Positions 13,082-25,603 of a stretch of DNA of 64,000 nt are shown piece by piece (position 1 is the stretch's first letter; every line of letters starts with the position of its first letter). Made by a program: the position numbers and the translations under genes. The stretch is from NCBI GenBank assembly GCA_015698045.1, contig BLAL01000252.1, forward strand, positions 1,116,001 to 1,180,000. The letters run 5' to 3'. Source of the stretch: Rhizophagus clarus (taxonomy: Eukaryota; Glomeromycota; Glomeromycetes; Glomerales; Glomeraceae). The notes beneath the pieces are model-generated. The model did no database searches, was not told where the DNA came from, and was given only the letters and a program-made list of their open reading frames with translations.

Positions 13082-14244
13082 TTACAATGTATCAAAGTCC
13101 TCAGGAATTCCAAATTGTTGGTTGAAATCGGCACGTTCAATATTGAACTTTTGTAGACAGTAAGATTGGAGTAAATAGATATTTTCTAACAATGGAAATA
13201 ATTTATATATTATACCTTTCCTTTTTAATAAAATAGACAAGGAGAAATTTCCTTTTACCTGTCCAGCGATTACCGCACTCTAATGCAAGATTAGCATGAT
13301 TTTCTGTATTGAAATATTTGAACGTTATTAAAAAGATACTAAACAAGTACCAATGTATGATTTAAATATGTACCCTTAGCCTCCAAAAGTGCTGGATCAC
13401 ATTCTCGGAAACGTGCCAAACTTTCCTGGTGTTTTTTGTTGATTGCTTCTAGTTCTGCTACCTTTTTCAATAATATGGCCCGATCATCCTTGGGAAAGTA
13501 AAACATAAATTTAAATGGTGCACGCGAAAAAAATGAATGAATGAATTAATTAATTAATAATAGTTACCGATTTTTCACGCCCATCATATGCTAAATCAAT
13601 GTTAGATTGTAATTCGGTATTTTTTTCTTTAAATTTTTGAAGTTCTTGCGTAAGTTCTTCGATTCTAGCTTTACGCTAAAAGATTATTTAATCATATGAA
13701 GTTTAAAAAAAAAAATAAAATTTCTATTAGAAATAGTTTAAATTGATTATAAGGACTTACCGATTGAAGGGCGCTACTGGGAAAAGACCAATAATAGTTG
13801 GATGTACCAATCTTATCTGTGTTTACAAGATTATCATCTACTAAACTTTGAAGTACATCTTTAACAGTATTTGCAACTTTTTAAAAGAAAAGATTCACAA
13901 TTAGCCGATATAATTAAAGAGAGGCCTTCTTCATAAATTAATGAATGAAGTATCTTACCAATTCCTTTCGATTTTGGCGCGTCTTTTTCTAACTCCTTAA
14001 GTTGATAAAAGTCTTTCTATATATGTATCATTTTTTTTTTTTAAAAAAAAAAAAAAGATATAAATACGTATGTATGGAATTGATATATCGATATGAAGTA
14101 GTATTTACGTACCGTTTCATGAAATAAAGCTTCAAGTCTTTTACGTTTTTCAGCAAGTGACAAACCTTTCTTCGACTATTAAGTATTTATTTTTAGTATT
14201 ATAAAAGAAAACATTTAAACGAAAGTATTTTACAACTTTACCAT
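13082..14244 (-). CDS. MND1: Meiotic nuclear division protein 1 (Mnd1)
   Basis: Mnd1 pairs with Hop2 to stimulate Dmc1/Rad51 strand exchange in meiosis. Eight exons, 14244–14242, 14175–14113, 14016–13959, 13876–13761, 13675–13568, 13488–13374, 13303–13259 and 13185–13082, give 203 residues, the usual size. The first exon is only the ATG, followed at once by a GTAAAG donor. The next exon starts [14 protein letters not shown], exactly as Mnd1 proteins start, so the one-codon exon is believable. Further matches are [11 protein letters not shown], the winged-helix stretch [24 protein letters not shown], a long coiled coil (RKARIEEL to RFRECDP), and the end [10 protein letters not shown]. Nothing in it looks broken, which implies selection on a meiotic function. 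Confidence 0.93.
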
Positions 14245-14456
14245 GATTATTAAATAAATAAGAAATAAAAATATCCTTTCGCGATTAAAAATTCTGCATT
14301 TAATAAATAATTGAACTTATACGCGTTCATACATTATCTACAAACGCGTGTAGAGCTTATGTAATACATGATCATGTGTTGTATAATGAAATTTTAATGC
14401 CTGATGAGTATCTGATGGGTATAAATAACAATGCGTCTTACTTTTTATTCGTAAAT
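14245..14456. promoter_or_regulatory. Short bidirectional promoter with two ACGCGT boxes
   Basis: 212 bp separates the MND1 start (minus) and the POP7 start (plus). Two ACGCGT hexamers sit at 14321–14326 and 14344–14349. In other fungi ACGCGT is the MluI cell-cycle box bound by MBF-type factors. The sequence shows only the motif; binding is inferred. Confidence 0.45.
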
Positions 14457-15311
14457 ATGGGAAAAGCAAAGAAGAAAAGTTTTGGTTTAGGTTTATCGTC
14501 TGAACCATATAAAAACAAGAAACAAGACGAAAAACTCGAAGTTTCTAAAGAACAGTCACAAGATACTTTCACTTCAAAAGTAGAAAATAAAACTACAAAA
14601 AAATCGTATACAAAAAATGAATCTAAAAAACCTTTGGAAACTATAATACAAAAAAAAAGTGATTATTAGAATGGATTTTTTACATTTCATTTTCGCTCCT
14701 TTTTTACATCTTTATTTTAAAAAAAATTTAGATATTCGAAAAAGAATGCCACAACGTCCCGCAACAATACCAACAGATATTTATGTTTCTCGTAAATCAA
14801 ATTTTAAAGGACAATTATTTAGGGCTAAAAAACTTTTAATGGAAAACGGGTAAAAAAGAAAGATCTATTTGCTTTTTCTTCAGATCATTAATAAATTTTA
14901 ATTAAATTTATAATTAATTTCTATAATTAAAATTCTTTAACAGATATCCTTCAATAACAATCCATGGATTAGGAGCAGCTATACAAAAATCGATAAACTT
15001 AGTGTTAGCTTTAAATGATTTAACTCATAATCAAATAATTTATAAAACTACAACAAGTACAGTACAATTAGTTGATGATATTATACCGGATGATGATGTA
15101 AGTAATAGAATTGATTTGTATAGGTCTTATTTATTTCTTACTTATGTATTATTTGTTTTCATTTATTTATCATTTATTTATTTCTTATGACAAGGATAAG
15201 GACCTTGAATCTCAGATTAGACAAAATTCTGCTGTACATATTCAAGTATCTCTAAAGGAAGATGTTAAAAAATACGTATTGAATAAAAATAATTTACCCG
15301 TTAAAAGATAA
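14457..15311 (+). CDS. POP7: RNase P/MRP subunit Pop7/Rpp20 (Alba family)
   Basis: Pop7 with Pop6 binds the P3 RNA domain of RNase P and RNase MRP, which mature tRNA and rRNA in the nucleus. Exons 14457–14658, 14732–14849, 14944–15097 and 15195–15311 give 196 residues. Residues 1–67 are Lys/Ser-rich and unstructured. The Alba domain follows: IRKRMPQRPATIPTDIYVS, FKGQLFRAKKLL, then ITIHGLGAAIQKSINLVLAL, TSTVQLVDDI and NSAVHIQVS, all characteristic of Rpp20. The first intron uses a GTGATT donor and is needed to reach the RKRMPQRP motif in frame. I chose ATG 14457 (MGKAKKKSFG) over an in-frame ATG further upstream because that one would extend the protein into the short shared promoter. Confidence 0.9.
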
Positions 15312-15934
15312 TTTGTAAAATTTCATGACAAAAAATTGTTTTAATAAATATATATAATATATTTCTATATCTGTTGAGAGTAATATATTTATAGAGCTAA
15401 GATCTTTTTAAACAATAATACTTAAGAATTCAAACTCAAGAAACTATATAACTCAATTAGACACTTAAGTATAAAGTACCACAAAAAAAAAAAAAAGGAA
15501 AAAAAAAAATTAGTTAATTAGTAATACATGAAAAATAATTCGACTAATTCATACTTTTAAACCATTAAGGAAAATGAAAAAGCTACTGATATAGAAATAT
15601 AATACATAAATATGGATAGTGTAAAACATATGCATTTAACAAACCAATTTGGTAAATTCGCAAAAAGGCGAGTAAAAATAATTTCTGGTTCTACACAGAA
15701 GAAATGAAAGATATATCGCAATATAGATTTGTATATAAAAATGAAATGAAACCATTCAATTGACAAGATTTAATTAAGTCTTGTATGGAAATTTTTTGCC
15801 GTCGTATTTGTTGTAATCAATATCGGCTATGTTCAAAATAGAAAAAATTTAATCCTTAAACTATAATGTGAGCAGAAATATTGATTTTTTTCCTTCATTT
15901 GATAAGACAAAAGGATTTTCAGCAATTCAAAAAT
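15312..15934. other. Convergent 3' region, no gene seen
   Basis: The POP7 and SWIB genes end towards each other here. The region is A+T-rich with A runs at 15,480–15,510. A 69-codon minus-strand frame at 15,557–15,766 is hydrophobic and matches nothing, so I treat it as chance. Confidence 0.5.
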
Positions 15935-17165
15935 TCATTCTTGACTTTTGTCATCGTCATCTTCTTGTTTTACCCATTCAGAATCATCATCATCTTCAAA
16001 CAAATCATCATTATCTTCATTATCCAAATTATCCAAGTCTGCCCAATTCTCTTGAGGCTCCATCTTAACTTTATCATCTTCAATATCCTCATCTCTTGAT
16101 ACATCATCAAGATCATTATCTCCACTCACACTACGATTTTCATAATGATTAGCAGCTTCTCCATTAATACTTTTAACATCAGCATCAGCGTCAGCATCAA
16201 CATCAGCATCAGCGTCAGCATCGGCATCTGCTGAAACTTCTTTCTTTTTAAGATGAACCGTTAAAAATTTATTCATCGTGAAACTATGAATTCTATTTTG
16301 TTGAAATATGGTCATTAATCTTTCATCACAAACAATATACCGTTTATCATTAGGATCCTGAAGTTCATTTTCTTTGATATATGCCCATAAGCGCTTAACT
16401 ACTTCAAGTCTTGACATCTAAAATGAACGTAATTAAATATATATGTATAGTTAAAAAAGAAGACATTAGTAAAATATAATTAATTACCTCCTCAGCTTGT
16501 AAAAATTCTGCCAATACTGAACTTAATATCAAAGGTTTATGAATTCCAGTATTTCCCTTTTTTCTTTTCTTTGGTCCTTCACCATCATGTTCTTCATCAT
16601 CTCTCTTTTTACGTTTATTCGATTTCTTTTTAGAAGTACCATTATTTTTTGATTTTGATTTTTTTCCATTCGTTTCATTCAATAATTCTTCTTCAAATTT
16701 TCTTTCATACTCAGCATCAGATGATTCCGCTTTTACAGAAGAACCTTTTGGTTTTCGACCACGCTTCTTTTTTTGTGGTGGTGAATCGTCCTCCAGGGAC
16801 GAATAGTCAGATTCTCGAATTTTAACTTGGGATTTAGGAGGTCTACCTCTAGCACCACTCTTCTTTGAAGGTTTATGTATAGACGATTTTTTTTCAGAAT
16901 TACTATTTTTTTTTTGTTTCTTAGGTACTTTATGTCTTATAGGCTCCTCTACTTCATCACCAATTTCTAAATCATCAAAACATTGTTCAATAAGATTTTG
17001 AACTTCTAGCTTGAGAGGACTAAGATCCACATTATACTCTTGTTGAAGTTGCATTCGTACATCCCTAGCAGTAATTTCATTAGGATCGGAACCCAAAAGT
17101 ATTCTATTGATAGTAGGAATATATTTTGATATGTTGACATCAGTGACATCGGTCATTTTTGCCAA
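15935..17165 (-). CDS. DEK_C and SWIB/MDM2-domain chromatin protein
   Basis: Probable nuclear chromatin or RNA polymerase I cofactor of the Uaf30/Tri1 type. Exons 17165–16488 and 16417–15935 give 386 residues. Residues ~12–67 match a DEK_C helical domain (YIPTINRILLGSDPNEITAR). A long Lys-rich region with AT-hook-like GRPPK and RGRKPK follows. The SWIB domain begins at HKPLILSSVLAEFLQAEE, crosses the intron, and runs through VVKRLWAYIKENELQDPNDKRYIVCDERL and MNKFLTVHL. The C-terminus is very acidic and contains an Ala-Asp dipeptide repeat of about nine units (DADADADADVDADADADV), encoded by a GCATCA-type microsatellite at about 16,180–16,230. That repeat probably varies in length among strains. 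Confidence 0.88.
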
Positions 17166-18949
17166 ACCACACTCCCGTTTCGTTTCCTCTTACTAATCTT
17201 TATATATATATTAAAAAGAAAAAAAAAGAAAAAACAAATTTTTTTTTTTTGCGAAACGAAGAAAGGGTTGCAATGAATGAATAAGTGAAAACGGTTTTTA
17301 TTGTTCGTGATAAAAGTGGAAATGTAAAATATAATTAACTTTGAAGGAAATTTTCAAACTAGTATATAAAAAATAAATATAATAAAAGTAAATTTTAAAT
17401 AAATAATGAATATTTATACGAAAAATTCGCATGTATTGTGTCATAAGCCACAAACAGCAAACATCTTGTCAGTCATCGCATGTGTAACATGTACATTTCC
17501 AGTCACACAGCATTTCCGGTGGCAGTGAGTGATCCAACCACTCCTTATTTGTCCAAGTTGTTCACTGTTTTTTACATGAATGGAAAATCAATATTTGGTA
17601 ACTAACGAATAAAAATCAAATAATTGCTTTGGCTTCTTTTCCTTATTCTATTACTTGTTTTTTTTTTCTAAAAATATTTATCTTTAATTTTACGTATACA
17701 CGTGTTAAATATGAGTAAATTAATTATGATGTATCCCCTGCCGTTTGGCGTTTGTTTTCTTTTCGCTTGTTTATATTTATTTCCCAACAAAAAAAAAGAT
17801 TGCTTTACATAAATCAGTCATGTGAAAATAAGAGATAAATATTATATAATGACAAAGACCTTTTTTTTTTAAAAAAAAAACAATGTAAATTAAATATATT
17901 CGAAATAGTAATTAATTACGAAATCCATAATAAATTAAACTAGAATTCGCATAGATGATAATCGAATTACATAAAAGTTTTGGTAACACGAGTTTCAAGT
18001 TCATGTAATGTTGTATGTAATGAAATCATTTCAAAAGGTCCTGTTTCCATATAACAGGTCATCGGAATTTTGGCTACTATAAACTTTTTTATTTATGTTA
18101 TTTATGTTCAATCGGAATACAAAAAAGCAAATGACGAACCATATGTTTTTTTTGTTACATAAATTTAAACCATACAAATTTGGAGCTGATATTGTAATTG
18201 TTAAATTTTACCATTTTAGGTAAATTCAAATATTTAGGGTTTAAAAGCATATTGTTAAAATAATACTAATTGATCATCAATATACCAAACAGATAAAAAA
18301 AGTCAAATGAATCCTTGCTCTATAAATATATTTCTTAAATTCATAATTATTAATTTGCTTTTATTGAAATTAATAATACATCCCTTATTCTATCATTTTA
18401 TTATTTAATATATATTGTCCGAAGCGGAGCAGGACTTTTACGTCCAAGTTGTTTGTCTGTCCTTGCACGTGATCAATAATATGCACATATCTGTTCGCAC
18501 ACGTGAAACCATGGAATTTGCTTGCTTTAAGGTAAGTGAACTTTCTTTCAATGTACCATTTAGGGGAAGGATAGGATTAATGTTTGATATCTAACCGTGC
18601 ATTTGCCATTAGACTTTATTGAATTTATTAAAATATATAAATTTCAAACTAAGTATCATTTGCGAAGAATCATGGATAGAAAATTTTCAGTACTAAGAAT
18701 GGAACACTAGAAATATAGTAAATTAAATCACGAGGAAATCAAAGCTGTCAAAGCTCGCTTCGGACTTTCTAACTGTCCCCATCATTAGTATACATAAATG
18801 TTATTTAACAGACAGCATTATCAGTTATCAACTTTATGATATGAGTAATTAAATCAAGAACATGTGTAGAATATCCGTCTATTATAAAAAATTATTACTA
18901 ATATATACATATAATAATGTTTTTTAGAGTGCCTATTTATAAAAAATAA
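17166..18949. other. Intergenic, upstream of the SWIB gene
   Basis: 1.8 kb of A+T-rich DNA. It includes the promoter of the SWIB-domain gene near 17,170–17,400 and a repeat-bounded segment at 18,417–18,765, reported separately. I see no other gene and no tRNA. Confidence 0.45.
18417..18765. repeat. Segment bounded by a 10-bp inverted repeat
   Basis: GTCCGAAGCG at 18,417–18,426 is the exact reverse complement of CGCTTCGGAC at 18,756–18,765. Both ends continue with related G+C-rich words (GAGC, and AGCT on the other side). The interior is non-coding. This is typical of a small terminal-inverted-repeat element, but no target duplication is clear. Confidence 0.3.
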
Positions 18950-20282
<1,333 letters not shown>

Positions 20283-20839
20283 GATTATATATATTTGTTG
20301 GCAAAAACTATTTTTTGAATCTTTTTTCAATCATTGTTCATTTATACGCTCTTACCTCTGCTTCACTTTATGTTAAATCGCGCATTCAAATCTTAAACGT
20401 ATGAGTTCCTCCCGTCCATTTTCTTATAACTTCTTGGTGTATTTTTAATAATATCGTCCAATCATGATCATCATAAAAATTTTCACGTGATTAATATACC
20501 TGTTATCTAAAAAATTCTGACGAACCATATCTAATAATGACCAGCTAAGCTTTTCGGGTAACAAGCCATTTTGGGCCATACCGCTGGTTTTTTTTTCGAA
20601 AAATCAATTCACATGATGCAGGCTACGACACGGACTCACGGAGGCCAGAAAATCTTATCAATAGTTAATATCATAACTAGCAATAATTTTGGCAGATTTA
20701 CCTCAATTAATGCTTCCATTGAAGGGTGGCTAGCCAATCAGAAACATGCACGTTCGTCTAGAAGAGTCAGCTTAACTGTCTAGATCCGATTCAAGTAACT
20801 TTCGATTAAATAAGGGACGAAAAAGGACTTAATTCGGAG
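20283..20839. other. Intergenic, no clear gene
   Basis: The sequence between the GAPDH pseudogene start and a small frame. A 70-codon frame at 20,571–20,783 has no recognisable motif. The block 20,540–20,900 is less A+T-rich than its surroundings, so a decayed coding remnant is possible. Confidence 0.35.
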
Positions 20840-21016
20840 ATGTGCCTTCATGTCGCAATAGAAATCCGTGAACTTGGAGGGAAAATCAAGAAGAATACGA
20901 TTCAAGAGTTTTATGAGAGAAATATCACGAAGAGAGGTGGTTACATTAGCACATTGGATGATATTGATTTAGGATTAATAGTAAAAACAACGAAAACAGA
21001 TATTAATGTGGAGTAG
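20840..21016 (+). CDS. Small hypothetical open frame (58 aa)
   Basis: An ATG-initiated frame of 58 residues with balanced, hydrophilic composition and a helix-like start (IEIRELGGKIKKNTIQEFYERN). I do not recognise it. Its coding-like composition and its position 380 bp before the unknown gene at 21,397 suggest it could be an exon or decayed piece of a larger gene. Confidence 0.3.
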   Translation: MCLHVAIEIRELGGKIKKNTIQEFYERNITKRGGYISTLDDIDLGLIVKTTKTDINVE

Positions 21017-21396
21017 CGGGAAAGGAACTCATGCTTTATTCCTCTTTTTTAAAAAAGTATAATAAATCATTGCCTTTAGCTTTGAAATTTAAATTATCAG
21101 TTATATATATTGGCTTAATCATTTGTGAAAAAAAAAAACTCCGATATTCACATTAATTGATCAAACATGACTGAAATGAATCATTAAATCCTTTATTAAT
21201 AAAAAACATTTTTATCAGTTTAATCATTAAATTCTTTATTATTAAAGATATTTTTGTCCGTTCAATCATTGAAACATTTATCTTTCGTAGTCACAGGTAA
21301 GTTACGCAAAGTCTGATGATACGATCTGCATACTAATTTTATTGATGTCGAGTAAAAAATCCGAAAAAAGGAAAAGGCACTTAAACTCATTAAAAC

Positions 21397-21969
21397 TTGC
21401 CACGATGTCTAAGAAATATATCTGGAGTCGGAGCGCATTTTGTATGGTCTAAGGAATCAGATAAGGAATTGAAAAAATTGATTGAGGAGTCAAGAACGTC
21501 TATTAATTGGACCGAAGTAAACAAGTGGCTTGCAGACGGAGAACCTTACGAAGAACACGTCGTAATTCTGATGTTTTTGTATAAAAATGAATCTACAAAC
21601 TCAAGATCAAATGGCGAACCTATTAACTCAAAAACAAATGGTATACCTACTGATTTATATTCTATTTCATATATGTTTGATCAACAAAGCCGAACTTGTG
21701 TATTGTTTTAGGAACCAGAAGAGGTGACACTAACGGAGATAAAAAACAGATTCATCGAGATACTTTTTACACGAGATCCAGTAATAGAAATCAAACGTCC
21801 GGGAAAGAAAGCCTTTTTAGATTTCATACCAAAGGAGCCACAGCCACCGAAAGTTCAATCAGTCGATATTGTAGTAAAGTTATTGGATCGAGTCAAGTTT
21901 CCAGCTCAATCGGGAAAAATGCTAAATGATGAGACTGAGACTATGAGGGGTCGTGACCAAATAACCTAG
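21397..21969 (+). CDS. Hypothetical protein, possible Myb/SANT-like helix region
   Basis: Two exons, 21397–21561 and 21712–21969, join in frame (EEHV then EPEEVTL) to 140 residues. Without the splice each frame stops at once, and the intron has a GTAATT donor and a TTTTAG acceptor. Residues ~14–48 (FVWSKESDKELKKLI to INWTEVNKWL) have the spaced tryptophans of a Myb/SANT-like helix-turn-helix, only as a resemblance. The second half is Pro/Lys-rich with FIPKEPQPPK. The start is uncertain: the ATG used is the first in frame. No function can be assigned. It could be lineage-specific. Confidence 0.45.
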
Positions 21970-22426
21970 TCTAAGCCGTTATAATATAAATTATATTATA
22001 ATGAATATATATAATTTAATATTTATTATACTATATCAGATATCAAATAATTTATTATAAATTTATAATGTTTATAATAAAGATCTAATTAGCCTATATA
22101 TTAAATTATATATTCATTAAAATGCTGAAATACTAATATATAATTTTACTAAATAGTAAACCAATCAGTTTAAATATTTATTAGAGAAGCGACACATAAC
22201 GACGCAATTATTAGAGGAGGAAGTAAGTTAGGAATTTTATTGTTGTGTTTGTGTTTGAAAATAATCATATATACATAAGATTTCAAGAAATAAATAAATT
22301 TTAATTATTGTCAGTCACGTTAAAAAGACTCGTATTGAGGATAATAGTGAATCATTATTACAAATCCAGTTTGTCTTAAAACTTGCGTCACGAAAATTAT
22401 ATAACTGTATTTTTTACAATTATGTA
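21970..22426. other. Convergent A+T-rich spacer
   Basis: The spacer between the hypothetical gene and COX15 stops. It is dominated by TATA/ATTATA words at 21,980–22,140. No gene is seen. Confidence 0.5.
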
Positions 22427-24188
22427 TTATACTTTAATTGGTATTCTTTTCATAGTATGTACTAGCCATAAAGCAGTAGATAATAATGTTAAACTACCAG
22501 CTTGATGAGCAGATGCTAAAGGAATAGGTACCATATAAATCAAAGTACTAATTCCTAAAGTAACTTGCAATCCCGCTATTCCAAGTAAATAATTTGCAGC
22601 TAGTCTAGTTTGTGATGGTAAAGGAAGTTTTCTTGAATACAGCCATAATGCTATAGTTGCACTGAGTGTTGTCATAGCCTAAATTATAAGTAATTAATTG
22701 ATTATACAATAATAAAAAAAAATTTACGATTTTATACACTAGATTTGTCCAACTTACTAGAACTCTGTGATCAAATTGTACAGTTGTTGGATTATCAAAA
22801 AAATTTCTCCACAAGCTAATATCACCAGCTTTTGCATATATTCTTGAAAATAGCTCAGATTTTGGTGGAACAATTCCTTGCCCCATATATGGAAATTCAT
22901 TATATATTAACCCTGCATCCAATCCGGCCACCAATGCACCTAATCAAAAATATAATAAATTTTACAAAAACGAACAATTGAAAACAAATGTTAGTTATAT
23001 TATAATTACCAGACATAGAAGTTAAAAACACCAATGCAGTCATGCCAATAGCGGATCGGCGGAAAATATTAATAGTTGGATTCGCCAATGCTTTAGCAAC
23101 GGTCTGTTGAAAAAATTAGTGAAAAATAAAGTTAAGTTATTTTAAATATACGTGATACTTACCTCTGGAAAAGTACCACTTGCGATCTTTGCATCTCGCA
23201 AGACTTGTAATCCAGTTAAAAGCATGCCCGCATAAAGTAAGAATGCACTTCCTAAATGAGCAGCCAATCGGTAATGACTAACACGTGGAGCTGCATTTGG
23301 CATTTCCATTGACTCTTCAGACAATCCGGATTTGACCATGTACCATCCTAGCACTCCCTGCAAATCAATTATGTTTATCAAATTAATGAAATGATGATGA
23401 AAGGGAAAATAACATTACCTGAAATCCGAGTAATCCAGCAAGTCCGATAACTTTATTTAGCGTGGCTTTAGACATATATCCACGAAATCCGAAATATGTT
23501 GCTGGGACAATGAATGCCAATCCAATAGCACGTCCCCAAATTCGATGAGTCCATTCCATGAAATAAATATACTTAAATTCTGGTAATGTCATGTTATAAT
23601 TTAATCTATGATAAAAGGAACAAAAAAATTAAATTATAAAGAATAAATTTGTATTGCATATACTACCTACACTTTATACTCTGGAAATTGTTTGTATTTT
23701 TCAAATTCTTCTTCCCAACGAGCATTATTTAAAGGAGGAATTACGCCAGTAATTGGCTTCCATTCAACAATTGACAGTCCGCTTTCAGTTAACCTAGTAA
23801 GACCTCCTAACACAACAATACCGAAAACCAATCCTGCATTTCCAAGTAACCAATATCCAACAATAGGCTTGGTAAATTTAGTAGCTGTATTAACAGCGAG
23901 TATTGATGAATATGATGACAAATTTACGGATTTTTCTCTCGATAACCCATTTTTTAAAACTGGCGAAATAAATGATTTTGAGAATGTTCCATGTTTAGGT
24001 GATAAAAAGTTTGAGCTTAAAGAAGTATGAAAGTATTGAGGCGTAAAAAAATACAACGTATTTTTCGAAGTAATTTTTGTACAAAATCTTTTTCGAGTCA
24101 AACAAACAATATTTTGGGAACGTCCTGAGAACGAACATAAAACTTTATTAGAAAACATCGTCGTCAAAAATTGTGTTGATGGTAACAT
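22427..24188 (-). CDS. COX15: Heme A synthase COX15, mitochondrial
   Basis: Converts heme O to heme A in the mitochondrial inner membrane for cytochrome c oxidase. Exons 24188–23671, 23605–23419, 23357–23163, 23103–23010, 22939–22758 and 22678–22427 give 475 residues, the normal fungal size. The first ~100 residues are Ser/Lys/Arg-rich with few acids, as expected of a mitochondrial presequence. The core begins [33 protein letters not shown]. The four histidine sites expected to bind heme are present in [27 protein letters not shown] and ASAHQAGSL. About eight membrane helices are visible. All splice joins keep the frame. It diverges from the isochorismatase gene with only 88 bp between the start codons. 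Confidence 0.96.
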
Positions 24189-24276
24189 CGATCTATTTGT
24201 TATGCTATTTTTGACGATCAGATGATAATCTTACCTATTTAAACATCTATAATGAAAATACTTTGTTTCTCTCCTA
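24189..24276. promoter_or_regulatory. Very short divergent promoter, COX15 / isochorismatase-like gene
   Basis: Only 88 bp lies between the two opposite start codons, so the genes must share promoter elements or use the first coding part of the neighbour. If the second gene starts at its other in-frame ATG (24,310), the gap is 121 bp. Confidence 0.5.
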
Positions 24277-25603
24277 ATGAATCATCTTTCCTCTAAATTC
24301 TTGTCCATTATGTCTAAATTTAACCCTAAGATTAATCCTGAGTCAACAGCTATTCTCCTCTGTGATATCCAAGAGAAATTTAGACCACATATTTATGAGT
24401 TTCCTAGTGTAATTTCAACCGCCAAAAAAATGGTTGAAGCGTCAAAAATTTTGGGTATTCAAGTAATCGTTACTGAACAGGTTTGTTCATTACTTAAGAG
24501 TTTTAAACACAAAATTGAAACACTTATTTATTAATCTAATTAATTAATTTAATTAATATTTAAGAGTCCAAAAGGTATAAAAATTGGAATTACTTTTTAT
24601 GAATTTAGGATATTAATTTCATAAATATTAATTATGTTGTTTTATTTATAGCTCTTGGAAAAACAGTTAGTGAGATTGATTTTGTTAATTTGGACAAAGA
24701 CAAAGTCAAAGTTGCAGAGAAAACAAAATTTTCAATGTATCCCGAAGAAGGCGCAGACGAAGAAACGAAGGATATCATGGACAAAAAAGAATCTTTTATA
24801 CTTATGGGAATTGAGGTATCTCTCAACATTATATGAAAGTATTTTTATTTATTAGACAAATTTACAGTTATTTCTTTTATAAGGCTCATGTGTGCGTATT
24901 GCAAACAGCATTAGAATTGCTGGGGCTGGAGAAAAAAAAAAATGTTTATGTGTTACAAGATGGTGTCTCTTCTATCAATGCTCCAGAAATCGAGATTGCT
25001 TTGAACGTGAGGAAGAATTTATAAATTCTTATATTTTAGGCCAGGCCAATTTAATTTTCCGTTTAACTTGAGTTTTTATCGAGAGAAGAGGGGGCCAAAA
25101 GTAATTTACAAAATTTTTTAAAATTATTATTAACTATCAAATTTTAAAAATATGAGGGAGTAAAAGATAATTAAGAAAGTCTATAAATTAGTTTCCATGG
25201 ATGGGGATATTTAACATAAAAAAATTTTTTTTTTGTATATATATATATATGTATATAAAATTAAAAAAATTTGAAGGGGGAATGGTTTTTTTTGATGTCT
25301 ATCCAAACTTAGAAATTATGAAGGGAGATCATGTCAAACAGAAAATCAAATTGGTCCGGCCTTACTTTTCAATTTATCTAAATTGATTTTTCTTTTTTTT
25401 AGCGTCTGAGTCATGCAGGAGCCGCAGTTACGACTTCGGAATCAGTTTTGTTTCAATTATTAGGCAACGCTAAAGATGAGAAATTCAAAAGTATTTCAAA
25501 TTTAGTGAAAGAACACAAAGAATACACTAAAAACAATAAATTACTCTATAGAACAAGTATGTATGAACTTTTTGTAAGTTATTTGGGTTTGATTGAGTTC
25601 TAA
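24277..25603 (+). CDS. Isochorismatase-domain hydrolase (ISOC2-like)
   Basis: Cysteine hydrolase of the isochorismatase superfamily; the substrate is unknown in most eukaryotic members. Exons 24277–24480, 24565–24574, 24652–24815, 24884–25006 and 25403–25603 give 233 residues. Exon 2 is a 10-nt micro-exon that restores [15 protein letters not shown], as in the family. The expected Asp-Lys-Cys triad is visible in [18 protein letters not shown] and [17 protein letters not shown] and the C-terminal [20 protein letters not shown] also fit ISOC1/ISOC2 proteins. The start could be ATG 24,310 (MSKFNPKI). The extra 11 residues are weakly hydrophobic and might aid mitochondrial targeting. A GTAAGT within the last exon leaves an alternative C-terminus possible. 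Confidence 0.88.

Noticed and set aside
23692-24030. 112-codon plus-strand frame
   Set aside because: It is antisense to COX15 exon 1, which encodes clear family motifs.
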